Below, one piece after another: positions 50,332 through 58,957 of a stretch of DNA of 64,000 nucleotides (within the stretch, counting starts at the first letter, position 1; each line of letters starts with the position of its first letter). The notes under the pieces were generated by a model that saw only the letters and a list, made by a program, of their open reading frames with translations, made no database searches and had not been told where the DNA came from. The position numbers and the translations under genes are program-made. This DNA is from Cernens ardua (GTDB lineage Bacteria; Pseudomonadota; Gammaproteobacteria; Pseudomonadales; Halomonadaceae), in assembly GCF_051251085.1 (NCBI RefSeq), contig NZ_JBPCZH010000002.1:434001-498000 (forward strand), read 5' to 3'.

Positions 50332-50720
50332 CGGTACTTGATGCCTCCCTGCATTTTATTGCGCTCAAGAGGATCTGCTTCCCGATCATGGCGGGATTTA
50401 CGACGACTTCCGTTAACATGGTCACTGCCATGATCCGCACGGGCACGAATAGCCAGAATCATGACAAAGGCGGTCATTGCAAAACCGATGACGATGGCTG
50501 TGAGTACCAGGGCGGAGGGAATCGGGTCGATGTTGGGGAGCTTGTCGGTAATCAGGCTACTACCATCCTTGACTAGCCGCCCCATGGAAAACAGGAACAG
50601 GTTGACAGCAAAGGTTAGCAAGCTCATCCCCATCACGACGGGGTAGGTGCGTCCACGCAGAAGCATGAAGACACCGCAGGTTACCAAAACGCCAATGGTG
50701 ATTGAAAAAATGGCTTCCAT
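50328..50720 (-). CDS. mrpC: Mrp Na+/H+ antiporter subunit C
   Basis: NuoK-like subunit of 130 residues with three helices: MEAIFSITIGVLVTCGVFMLLRGRTYPVVMG, MSLLTFAVNLFLFSMG and DPIPSALVLTAIVIGFAMTAFVMILAIRA (in parts). The ATG at 50720 is one base after the mrpA stop. The C-terminal tail (GSDHVNGSRRKSRHDREADPL) is hydrophilic and longer than in many relatives. Confidence 0.95.
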   Translation of the reverse strand: MEAIFSITIGVLVTCGVFMLLRGRTYPVVMGMSLLTFAVNLFLFSMGRLVKDGSSLITDKLPNIDPIPSALVLTAIVIGFAMTAFVMILAIRARADHGSDHVNGSRRKSRHDREADPLERNKMQGGIKYR

Positions 50721-50721
50721 G

Positions 50722-53550
50722 TTAGATATCCTCACGCCGAGAGCGTTGATTCACGATTTTACGTATGCGTGCGGGGCTATAGGGCGTCGCCAGACGGCCC
50801 AGGTTGGCCAGAATCATCATGGTGGAACCGATGACAACCAGATACACGCCGATATCGAAGAAGAGTGCTGTGGTCATTTCGACATCACCAAAGACCGGAA
50901 TGTGAATGTGCCTGAACCACATGCTCATGAAGGGGTGGTCAACGAAAAGACCAATCGAGCCTGTCATGAATGCCAACAATAATCCGATGGCGATTACACG
51001 TTGGAAATCCACATGCATACGGCGGACGGACCATTCAACGCCACGTGCCATGTAAAGCGTAATAAGAGCAGAGGCGGCGACCAATCCCCCGACAAAACCA
51101 CCACCGGGCTCGTTGTGGCCACGCAGTAGAAGGAAAAATGAAATCAGCAGGGCAATGGGGAATAAAACCTGCGCCATTGAACCGAAAATCGTAGGGTAAT
51201 ACTCGGGTGACCAGGGGCGGTTTTCCGCACTGGTCGTAGGCACGAATAGCTTCATACGATTCAGTAGTTTGAGCACTCCCAATGCCGTGATGCCCAACAC
51301 GCTGATTTCTCCCAATGTATCGAACCCGCGGAAATCCACGATAATCACATTAACCGCATTTGCTCCTCCCGCAAGGGAAAGTGCATGGGTCACAAAGTAA
51401 TGCCCAATGGGCTGATAATGCTCTGTCAGCACGGCAAAATCGAGACACGCAACTACAATTCCCACGGCACCGGCTAGCAACATGTCACGCAAAATACGGA
51501 TACCACTGGAGGCGCGCGGGGTTTGTTGTGGCAGAAAAAAGAGAGTCAGCAACATAAGAATCATGGTCACAGGCGCAACAACCAGCTGCGTCAATGCCAG
51601 GTCGGGCGCTGAAAATCTCAGGAATGTCAGCACTACCATGAGTTCCGTGATGGAGAGGCAGATCAGGGCAATCAATCGCTGGCGTTGAAAATTGACCGTG
51701 GCAATTGCACCAATACACATCACAATGGCGCCAATCAATACATATGGATCAATGGGTTGCATGGGAACGTTACCCAGCAACTGAGGCATTTTCAGTAGTC
51801 CATACGCTGCCATGAATAGAATGAGGGTGATCATGACGGTCAAATAATTTTGCAGCGAGTGCGAATCGAACCGTTCCAACATGGACTCGCAAAAAGCCGT
51901 TGTTTTCTGTACATAGCGTTCGAACACGAGTGTGGCATTGGTGGCGAGCACATCTCGTCTGAAACTGCTGTGAAATGTATGGCGTAATAAATAGATGAGG
52001 AGGCCAAAAAACATGGCCAGAAGACTCATGATGAAAGGCCCGTTGAAGCCGTGCCAAAGTGAGAGATTCTGTCCGATCATGGCATCGGGGGAAACCACCT
52101 GCATAGCCATATTAAGCAGGAAGCCCACGGTAAACGAGGGGAACATCCCAACTGCCAGGCAAAGGATGATCAATACCTCGATGGGCAAGCGCATCGGACG
52201 CGGGGCCTCATGGGGAACCTTGGGCAAATAGCGTGGGTGCCCCCGGTAGAAAACATCGACTACCAGTCGCAGCGAGTAAGCCACCGAGAGCGCTGAGCCT
52301 AATGTAGCCAGCGCTGGAATCAGCCAGGAAAGCCCCCCCAGATTCTGGCTTTGCAATGCTTCATTGAGAAACATTTCCTTGGAGATGAACCCATTCAACA
52401 GGGGAACACCGGCCATGGAGGCGCCGGCCACCGTCGCAAGCGCTGCGGTATACGGCATGATTTTTCTTAATCCCCCCAACTTGCGTGTATCACGGGTACC
52501 GCACTCATGATCAACAATGCCCACAGCCATGAACAGGGAGGCTTTGAAAATGGCATGGTTGATTACGTGGAAGACCGCCGCCAATGTGGAAAGGCGTGTA
52601 TCCAGCCCTAACAGCATGGTGATCAGCCCCAGATGACTGATGGTGGAATTGGCCAGCAATCCTTTCAGGTCATATTGCATTAATGCCACGTAAGCACCGT
52701 AGAACATGGAGAACAGGCCGACCAGGGTGACGGTGTAATACCAGTAATGTGTGCCACCCAATACGGGATAAAGGCGGATCAATAGAAATATGCCAGCCTT
52801 GACCATGGTCGCCGAGTGCAGGTAGGCACTGACCGGGGTGGGCGCTGACATTGCGTGGGGGAGCCAGAACTGAAAAGGGAATTGGGCTGATTTGGTAAAC
52901 GCGCCCAACAACACCAGTGTCAGTATGACTGGGTAAAGCGTGCTGTCTCGCAGTATATTTTGATGAGCGAGAATTTCACCGATATTGAATGTGCCTGCCA
53001 CCTGGCCTATCAGCATGAAAGCTGCCAATAAGCATAAGCCACCGGCGCCCGTAACAGCGAGCGCCATACGTGCCCCTTTACGCGCACTACTTTGATGCGT
53101 CCAGAAGCTTATCAATAGAAAGGAGGTAATGCTGGTCAGTTCCCAGAATATCCACAACAAGAGCAGATTATTCGACGCAACGATACCCAGCATGGAGCCC
53201 ATGAAGAGGAGCAGGTATGAATAAAATCTCAGAATGGAATCTTCAGGATCGAGGTAGTAACGCGCATACATGATCACCAGTAGCCCGATGCCCAAAATCA
53301 ATAGGCAAAACAACAGTGTCAGCCCATCAAAACGAAAGCCGAGCTCAAGACCCAATTGGGGTACCCATTGCAAGGTGAAGTACAGGCTATGCTGATGTAT
53401 CAAATGAAAGGCCAACCACAGCGTAAGTGCCAATGAGCCCATCGGTAACAAGGCTGTTAGCAGCGCGGTAGTTGTCCTTCCGGTATGTCGGGCAATGACA
53501 GGTACCAGACTTCCGATAAAAGGAAATAATACAATCAGCGGCAATATCAT
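50722..53550 (-). CDS. mrpA: Mrp Na+/H+ antiporter subunit A with fused B domain
   Basis: Largest subunit, homologous to NuoL, with a C-terminal MnhB-like domain fused on. The 942 residues show ~20 helices. The NuoL-like part has LLLWIFWELTSITSFLLISFW (helix-5 Glu) and FQFWLPHAMSAPTPVSAYLHSATMVKAGIFLL. The fused part near the end has PFLLRGHNEPGGGFVGGLVAASA-type sequence (LLRGHNEPGGGFVGGLVAA), the MrpB signature. The A-B fusion and the gene order A-C-D-E-F-G define a group 2 Mrp, found in alpha- and gammaproteobacteria. It supports Na+ and pH tolerance. The start could also be 53598; I chose 53550 by the family N-terminus MILPLIVLFPFIG. Confidence 0.96.
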   Translation of the reverse strand: MILPLIVLFPFIGSLVPVIARHTGRTTTALLTALLPMGSLALTLWLAFHLIHQHSLYFTLQWVPQLGLELGFRFDGLTLLFCLLILGIGLLVIMYARYYLDPEDSILRFYSYLLLFMGSMLGIVASNNLLLLWIFWELTSITSFLLISFWTHQSSARKGARMALAVTGAGGLCLLAAFMLIGQVAGTFNIGEILAHQNILRDSTLYPVILTLVLLGAFTKSAQFPFQFWLPHAMSAPTPVSAYLHSATMVKAGIFLLIRLYPVLGGTHYWYYTVTLVGLFSMFYGAYVALMQYDLKGLLANSTISHLGLITMLLGLDTRLSTLAAVFHVINHAIFKASLFMAVGIVDHECGTRDTRKLGGLRKIMPYTAALATVAGASMAGVPLLNGFISKEMFLNEALQSQNLGGLSWLIPALATLGSALSVAYSLRLVVDVFYRGHPRYLPKVPHEAPRPMRLPIEVLIILCLAVGMFPSFTVGFLLNMAMQVVSPDAMIGQNLSLWHGFNGPFIMSLLAMFFGLLIYLLRHTFHSSFRRDVLATNATLVFERYVQKTTAFCESMLERFDSHSLQNYLTVMITLILFMAAYGLLKMPQLLGNVPMQPIDPYVLIGAIVMCIGAIATVNFQRQRLIALICLSITELMVVLTFLRFSAPDLALTQLVVAPVTMILMLLTLFFLPQQTPRASSGIRILRDMLLAGAVGIVVACLDFAVLTEHYQPIGHYFVTHALSLAGGANAVNVIIVDFRGFDTLGEISVLGITALGVLKLLNRMKLFVPTTSAENRPWSPEYYPTIFGSMAQVLFPIALLISFFLLLRGHNEPGGGFVGGLVAASALITLYMARGVEWSVRRMHVDFQRVIAIGLLLAFMTGSIGLFVDHPFMSMWFRHIHIPVFGDVEMTTALFFDIGVYLVVIGSTMMILANLGRLATPYSPARIRKIVNQRSRREDI

Positions 53551-53820
53551 CGTCGCGTTCTCGAGGATGGCGTTATGCCCCGGGGTGACAAATGGCACAT
53601 GGTTTTACCAAAAGCCCGCCAGGGGAAGCGTTGTTATAAAAAACAGTGTTAATTCAGATGCATATCCTGAGAAACTAGCATTTACCTGAACATTACACCA
53701 GCCCTCTTTAGGGGAGGAAATAGCTGTTTCCGAGGCAATCAGAGCCTCTGATCATGTATCGAAAGACAAAATTGACGGAAAAACCATGCGTCATCGCACT
53801 GCTCTTCTTTTAATGATGCT

Positions 53821-54549
53821 TCAGTACAGCTTCGAAATGAGCGCTACAACGGCCGTTTCAACACGTAAAATGCGCTCACCCAAATGAATGCTCTCAAAAC
53901 CTATAGCGTTCAATGCCTGTACCTCATAATCAATAAAGCCACCTTCTGGCCCTATAGCCAACACCAATGGCGTATTTTGAGGCAGGCCGCGTGGGCATTC
54001 CAGGGTACCGTTGGGATCAGCCACTAGCCCACGCCGATGCTGAAGAATCTCGGGGAGTGTATCTTCCACATAGGGTTTGAAACGTTTGATCAATTCTACC
54101 TGCGGCAAAACCGTATCACGTGCCTGTTCCAAACCAAGTTCAAGATGTGTCTGAATTTTTTCTTCGTCCAGCTCGGCAGATTGCCAATAGCTCTTTTCTA
54201 CCCGTGCAGTGTTGATCAGGGATATTTGCTTGACCCCCAGCGTGGCAAGGTTTTGCAGGCTACGTGCCAGCATTCTTGGCCGTGGAAGTGCAAGCAGGAC
54301 ATGTAGATTCAAGGCTGTTGGGGGTAATGCATTGGGTTCGAAGGAAAAAATTGCCTGTTCGTCTGTCAGGCTGAGAAGCTTTCCCTCACCAATAGCGCCG
54401 TCCATTTCGCCCAAACGATAGATTTGCCCTTCCTGAGCGTTATGCACACGTTGCAGATGTAATAGACGCCGTGGGTCTTTAATCACCACACGGGAATTTC
54501 CTTCAGTTTCACTGAGCAGATCGCTGGGCTGAAATAGGATAAGATTCAT
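53821..54549 (-). CDS. rsmE: 16S rRNA (uracil-1498-N3)-methyltransferase RsmE
   Basis: SPOUT-class methyltransferase acting on U1498 of 16S rRNA in the assembled 30S subunit. The 242 residues match the family: N-terminal PUA-like part (RRLLHLQRVHNAQEGQIYRL) and the knotted domain with LLALPRPRMLARSLQNLATLGVKQI, ERSYWQS-like VEKSYWQSAEL, and the SAM-binding LAIGPEGGFIDYEV, with IHLGERILRVETAVVALISKL at the end. AGGAG is nine bases before the ATG. It is a single gene between the mrp operon and purD. Confidence 0.95.
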   Translation of the reverse strand: MNLILFQPSDLLSETEGNSRVVIKDPRRLLHLQRVHNAQEGQIYRLGEMDGAIGEGKLLSLTDEQAIFSFEPNALPPTALNLHVLLALPRPRMLARSLQNLATLGVKQISLINTARVEKSYWQSAELDEEKIQTHLELGLEQARDTVLPQVELIKRFKPYVEDTLPEILQHRRGLVADPNGTLECPRGLPQNTPLVLAIGPEGGFIDYEVQALNAIGFESIHLGERILRVETAVVALISKLY

Positions 54550-54889
54550 GCATAGGCTCCTGACACAATGATATCAGGATACCAGTTTCCCATTGCATTA
54601 GGGGATTTTATGCCACTCATTCCCTGTGATCCTATCGGTCGTTGATACTTTTTTGCCGTTGTTTTCTGGCATAATTAAGGTTTAATGGTGTGCTTTAAGG
54701 TAAAGATCGTTTGCTGTAATCCAATGGCACTCTTGTTGGTTCATTGCATGATTAGCCACTCAAATTCCTGTCCTCCCAACCTATGAGGTGAATCCAGAGT
54801 GGTGTGGTGCGCCTTTGTTCAGGGAGTGCCTTTTGTCAGCTATAAACAATTCGCCAGAATCTTGTTTTCTTTTTTCAGGGATCAATGTC
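54550..54889. other. Divergent spacer between rsmE and purD
   Basis: 340 bp. It must carry promoters for both genes. AT-rich patches occur around 54640-54720 (TTTTTTGCCGTTG, then GGCATAATTAAGG). The frame of purD is open back to 54788, but homology begins only at 54890. No PurR-like palindrome (ACGCAAACGTTTGCGT type) was seen. Confidence 0.4.
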
Positions 54890-56185
54890 ATGAAAGTTCT
54901 TATTATCGGCAATGGTGGGCGCGAACATGCGCTGGCATGGAAAGCCGCACAATCCCCGCACGTTGAGCACGTGTTTGTGGCGCCGGGGAATGCAGGGACA
55001 GACCTCGAAGAAAAGGTCTCCAATGTCGCTATCGCTGTGGATGATTTTGATGCCTTGATTGCTTTAGTGAAGCGTGAAGACATTGCCCTGACAATCGTTG
55101 GACCTGAAGTGCCTTTGGTGAAAGGAATTGTCGATCGCTTCGAGCAGGAACAACTGCCCATTTTTGGTCCCGGTCAGCAGGCGGCTCAACTGGAAGGCTC
55201 CAAATCCTTCACGAAGGATTTTTTGGCGCGCCATGCCATCCCCACAGCGGAATACCAAACCTTTACCCGGGTTGAAGAGGCGCTGAAGTATCTGGATCAA
55301 CTGGCCGAAAAAGGAAAAGCCGCTCCCATTGTCATCAAGGCGGACGGGTTGGCCGCTGGCAAGGGCGTTATTGTGGCCATGACTGAACAGGAAGCTCGGG
55401 AGGCTATCCACGATATGCTGGAAGCCAACGCCTTTGGAGGAGCCGGGGCCCGTGTTGTTATCGAAGAGTATTTGGAGGGTGAAGAGGCCAGCTTTATCGT
55501 TATGTCTGATGGCGTCAATGTTCTCCCGATGGCGACCAGTCAGGATCATAAACGTGCCTTGAATGGGGATAAAGGCCCGAATACCGGGGGGATGGGGGCA
55601 TATTCGCCCGCGCCAGTGGTAACCGCTGATGTTGAAGCACGCATCATGAAAGAGGTCATCGAACCTACGATTAACGGTATGCGTGAAGAGGGCGCACCCT
55701 TCGTTGGTTTTTTGTATGCAGGCTTGATGATTGATGCTTCAGGCGCACCCAAAGTTATTGAATACAACGTGCGGTTCGGTGACCCTGAAACCCAGCCGAT
55801 CATGCTACGTTTGAAATCCGATTTAGTGACGCTTTGCCAGGCGGCCCTCGAAGGTCAACTGGATAAAGTAACATGTGAATGGCATCCCGAACCTGCGGTG
55901 GGAGTGGTGCTTGTGTCGGGTGGGTACCCTGGCGCTTACCGCAAGGGTGAACCGATTTCCGGCATAGATAATGCTGAGCGTGCCGGCGCGAAAGTCTTTC
56001 AGGCAGGTACGGCATTGAAGGATGGCCACATCGTGTCAGATGGGGGGCGTGTTCTCTGTGTTACCGCACTGGGTGATTCTGTTGCTGAGGCAGCCCACGT
56101 GGCTTATCAGGCACTGGATAATATCTCATTGCCGGATGGTGAATATCGCACCGATATTGGGCACAGGGCCATCAACCGGGCTTAA
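54890..56185 (+). CDS. purD: Phosphoribosylamine-glycine ligase
   Basis: ATP-grasp enzyme that joins glycine to phosphoribosylamine, the second step of purine synthesis. The 431 residues start MKVLIIGNGGREHALAWK. Then come VVGPEVPLVKGIVD-type sequence, the ATP-grasp core (PIVIKADGLAAGKGVIVA, EEYLEGEEASFIVMSDG), NTGGMGAYSPAPV and FNVRFGDPETQPI-like EYNVRFGDPETQPIMLRL. AGGGA lies about ten bases before the ATG at 54890. In many gammaproteobacteria purH precedes purD; here rsmE is next, so purH is elsewhere. Confidence 0.97.
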   Translation: MKVLIIGNGGREHALAWKAAQSPHVEHVFVAPGNAGTDLEEKVSNVAIAVDDFDALIALVKREDIALTIVGPEVPLVKGIVDRFEQEQLPIFGPGQQAAQLEGSKSFTKDFLARHAIPTAEYQTFTRVEEALKYLDQLAEKGKAAPIVIKADGLAAGKGVIVAMTEQEAREAIHDMLEANAFGGAGARVVIEEYLEGEEASFIVMSDGVNVLPMATSQDHKRALNGDKGPNTGGMGAYSPAPVVTADVEARIMKEVIEPTINGMREEGAPFVGFLYAGLMIDASGAPKVIEYNVRFGDPETQPIMLRLKSDLVTLCQAALEGQLDKVTCEWHPEPAVGVVLVSGGYPGAYRKGEPISGIDNAERAGAKVFQAGTALKDGHIVSDGGRVLCVTALGDSVAEAAHVAYQALDNISLPDGEYRTDIGHRAINRA

Positions 56186-56420
56186 TAACATTCCTGCCAA
56201 GGCTTCATGAAGTTTTAGCAGTATTCAACGGGGTCGTGGGTATGTAAGAAAAAGATTCGGCGTCGTGCAAGGCGCTGAATTCCTTGCTTGCTGTAATCTG
56301 CCTGCTGCCGCTACACAAGTACTGATATACATAACAGATGTCATATAACCAAGGCAGTACAGATGCGCACCGTTGGTAGCGCCACTATTTGAAAACAATT
56401 TGAGCTGAAAAGAGGTCCTC

Positions 56421-56759
56421 ATGACCACGCTGTTTGAAAAAATCGTTGCACGAGAAATTCCTGCCGATATCGTTTTTGAAGATGACGAGATTATCGCCTT
56501 CAAGGATATTAACCCTAACGCCCCGATTCACTTTCTGATCGTGCCCAAAAAAGCGATACCGACCCTGAATGACCTGACTGAGGAAGATGCTCCCCTTGTG
56601 GGTCGGTTGCCAGTGGTGGCTGCCCAGTTGGCCAAGGAGTATGGCATTGCTGAAAACGGCTATCGCGTCGTGATGAACTGTAACGAATATGGCGGGCAAA
56701 CTGTCTATCATATTCATATGCATTTGATGGGTGGACGTCGATTGGAGTCCATGGGGTAG
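56421..56759 (+). CDS. hinT: HIT family nucleotide-binding protein (HinT-type)
   Basis: Small purine nucleoside phosphoramidase of the histidine triad family. The 112 residues contain the full fold: TLFEKIVAREIPADIVFEDDEIIAFKDINPNAPIHFLIVPKK (in parts) and the triad HIHMH followed by LMGGRRLESMG, where the first His of the signature is in VYHIHMHL. GAGG precedes the ATG closely. It lies 235 bp after purD and 47 bp before a GNAT gene. Biological role in bacteria is only partly known. Confidence 0.93.
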   Translation: MTTLFEKIVAREIPADIVFEDDEIIAFKDINPNAPIHFLIVPKKAIPTLNDLTEEDAPLVGRLPVVAAQLAKEYGIAENGYRVVMNCNEYGGQTVYHIHMHLMGGRRLESMG

Positions 56760-56806
56760 GGGCTGCGTCCTCGATATTATCGGCCTATAGCTGTGAGTAA
56801 TGTGTT

Positions 56807-57367
56807 ATGGCTTATCCTCCTCTGGAAACATCTCGCCTGCTACTCAAACCGATCGAGCTTGATGATGCTGGCGCAATCCAACAATTGCTTCCCCGTTGGG
56901 AGGTGGTGCGTTTCCTCTATAAAGGTATTCCCTGGCCATATCCACCCACAGGTGCTCAAGATTTCCTGAAACATAGCGTTTTACCCAACATTGCCAAGGG
57001 GAATCTGTGGATGTGGTCATTGCGGACCCGTGAATACCCTTGCCAGCTCATCGGTATTATCGAGCTCTATCGTTCCTCTCGTCAGAATCGATCATTTTGG
57101 TTGGCGCCGGAGTGGCAGGGTCACGGTTACATGACGGAAGCGGTAGAGGCAGTGACGGCATTCTGGTTTGACGTGTTGGGATTCGAACGTATGGTGACTC
57201 AAAAGGCCGTTTTGAATAAAGGTTCGGCTCGTCTTTCAAAACGAACTGGTATGCGCTTGATTGGGCATTCTCATGCGGATTTTCTAGAGGGGGATAATCT
57301 CGAAACAGAGATCTGGGAAATGACACGCAGCGAGTGGAAAAAACATGCAAGCATGCGGTCTGGGTAA
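56807..57367 (+). CDS. GNAT N-acetyltransferase, RimJ/RimL-like
   Basis: Acetyl-CoA-dependent acetyltransferase of unknown substrate. The 186 residues begin with the typical LETSRLLLKPIELDDAGAIQQLLP, have the middle strand QLIGIIELYRSSRQNRSFWLAPEWQGHGYMTEAVEAV (in parts) with the acetyl-CoA loop QGHGYM, and LGFERMVTQKAVLNKGSARLSKRTGMRLIG, which places it near the ribosomal-protein N-acetyltransferases. It follows hinT by 47 bp and probably shares its transcript. Start ATG with a weak GAG upstream. Confidence 0.9.
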   Translation: MAYPPLETSRLLLKPIELDDAGAIQQLLPRWEVVRFLYKGIPWPYPPTGAQDFLKHSVLPNIAKGNLWMWSLRTREYPCQLIGIIELYRSSRQNRSFWLAPEWQGHGYMTEAVEAVTAFWFDVLGFERMVTQKAVLNKGSARLSKRTGMRLIGHSHADFLEGDNLETEIWEMTRSEWKKHASMRSG

Positions 57368-57544
57368 CAAAGTCAGCGCCATGTACTCGCTTAAGCACTC
57401 ATTTGATGCATGCAGGAATATTAATGCTCCGATTAGGCAAATTGTTTGTTTTGTACTTCGGCCCGGGATATGCGCCTTCACTGATTATATTGTTGTAATT
57501 GATTGATTATAAAAATATTTTTAAATTTATGGCACATCTTTTGT

Positions 57545-57743
57545 ATAAACAGGAATGTCTAGTCGGCATCATTTGATTCACCGTCTATTCACATGGCCCT
57601 TATCCAAGCAATGAGAGCAATAACCGGATTCAAAACAAAAATAAAAATGAATCCTACTGATGGCGGTTCCTTCAAACAAAAACAATAGAATCATTTAGCC
57701 GTCCACAACGCCTGGGGTTCCTTTGGGAATCCCGGGTTTTTTT
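57545..57743 (+). ncRNA. Candidate small RNA ending at an orphan terminator
   Basis: The interval ends at a classical terminator and has no open reading frame with support. A TATAAA near 57543 preceded by AT-rich DNA is the best promoter guess, which would give a transcript of about 190 nt. The unpaired A-rich stretch 57635-57690 (AAAACAAAAATAAAAATG, ACAAAAACAATAG) is the type of sequence that Hfq binds. No known small-RNA family was recognised. It could instead be a long 3' end of the GNAT transcript. Confidence 0.35.
57711..57743 (+). terminator. Orphan rho-independent terminator
   Basis: CCTGGGGTTCC and GGAATCCCGGG pair over 11 bp (two G-T pairs) with a four-base loop, followed by T7. Strong by all usual criteria. 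The nearest upstream plus-strand gene ends 344 bp away. Confidence 0.88.
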
Positions 57744-57898
57744 ATGTGATAACGCGTTTATAGAGAGAAGCTGCTTCATTTGACACTTGTGACAAGTATC
57801 CCCGCTTTTGAATTTATCCTTAATTTTACTGACTCGTCCTTCATTTTCTTTCCAAATGGCCGTTAAACCAATATCCACATCCCATAAGAGTGTTCGGT

Positions 57899-58957
57899 AT
57901 GAAATATTGTGTGCCTTTTGGTGCTTGTCTTCGTGAATACATCTGTTCTAACTATACGTTTTTTATCCTCTTTGCTTTATCACTACTTCTGTTTGTATTG
58001 ATCAGCTTTCTTCCTCTGGCACTTGAACAGTGGTTGGCCCTGGGCATTTTAGAGGGAGCATTACTTTATCTATCGCTAATAGATATCAAGCGGCGTTTAC
58101 TGCCTGATTATATTGTAATGCCATTGTTGTGGCTTGGGCTTATATTGAACGCGTTTGGCCTTTTCACGTCGGCTGAGCAGGCGTTATTTGGTGCAGTCAC
58201 GGGGTATGTCTGCCTATATGCCATTAATGGCTTTTATCGTCTTTTCATGCAACAGGATGGAATGGGTTATGGTGATGTGAAACTCTTTTCAGCATTGGGT
58301 GCATGGGCAGGTATTCAAGCGCTTCCTGTTATTCTTGCGCTAGCGGCAGGATTGGGGCTTTTAACCTTCATGGTGCGTGGTGGTCTCAGATGGAATATGT
58401 CTTCAAGCATTACATCGACCCCAGCAAATGGGGGGAAAACAGGAATCCCAATGCTTTCTCATGATCAATGTCCCGCCACATCATTGCATACGACATCTTC
58501 TTCGGAGAAAGCTTTGGAAGGCCGTCATCATACGGTTAGGCATCTGTCCGCCATGCATGGTTGGGAAAAAAGTAACCGACACATACAGCCTTCAGAAGTA
58601 CAAGATCTCGTAAGAAGAAACAGGGGCAGAAAAACGGTTGGTAGCATTGATCGGGGTAAAGAGTCTCTGCAGCAAAAAGACGTGTGTCAGAAAAGATTCA
58701 AAAATGAAAATCGGTATGAAAGGCATCTACGCAGGCACGTTCTATGTAAGAGGGAATGTGTAATCAGGCGCTCGGATAGTAACGTCTCGGCACCCTTTGA
58801 AGGAACATCCGCCCTTGGTAAGGAGGGGGAGCAGGCCTACTTGAAAGAGGGGATTCCCTTCGGCCCCAGCCTCGCAAGTGCAGGCTGGGGATATCTGGTT
58901 GTTTCGACTTCAGGGTTAAATCTTCCTTCTTTTTTATTCACTAATGCTTTCCAGTGA
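57899..58957 (+). CDS. Prepilin peptidase-like protein (A24) with a large insertion
   Basis: Aspartic membrane protease of the type IV prepilin peptidase family, 352 residues. The two catalytic Asp are present: Asp62 in LIDIKRRLLPDYIVMP, and Asp126 in GYGDVK within MGYGDVKLFSALGAWAGIQALPVIL. The N-terminal Cys4/methylation domain of PilD is absent, since only ~35 residues precede the core helices. After helix ~160 an unrelated hydrophilic segment of ~155 residues (~162-316; rich in Lys, Arg, His, Ser, with five Cys) interrupts the protein before the last conserved motif GIPFGPSLASAGWGYL. The ATG at 57899 has AAGAG eight bases upstream. The 3' end overlaps the convergent MFS by 24 bp. It may be a decaying or remodelled gene. 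Confidence 0.8.
   Translation: MKYCVPFGACLREYICSNYTFFILFALSLLLFVLISFLPLALEQWLALGILEGALLYLSLIDIKRRLLPDYIVMPLLWLGLILNAFGLFTSAEQALFGAVTGYVCLYAINGFYRLFMQQDGMGYGDVKLFSALGAWAGIQALPVILALAAGLGLLTFMVRGGLRWNMSSSITSTPANGGKTGIPMLSHDQCPATSLHTTSSSEKALEGRHHTVRHLSAMHGWEKSNRHIQPSEVQDLVRRNRGRKTVGSIDRGKESLQQKDVCQKRFKNENRYERHLRRHVLCKRECVIRRSDSNVSAPFEGTSALGKEGEQAYLKEGIPFGPSLASAGWGYLVVSTSGLNLPSFLFTNAFQ

Larger units (their letters stand above)
57368..57898. other. Spacer with an orphan terminator before the prepilin peptidase gene
   Basis: 531 bp. The first half is AT-rich (57480-57560). It contains a strong terminator (57711-57743) that no plus-strand gene explains, as the GNAT gene ends about 340 bp before it. 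After the terminator, 57745-57898 should carry the promoter of the prepilin peptidase gene. See the candidate small RNA. Confidence 0.5.
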
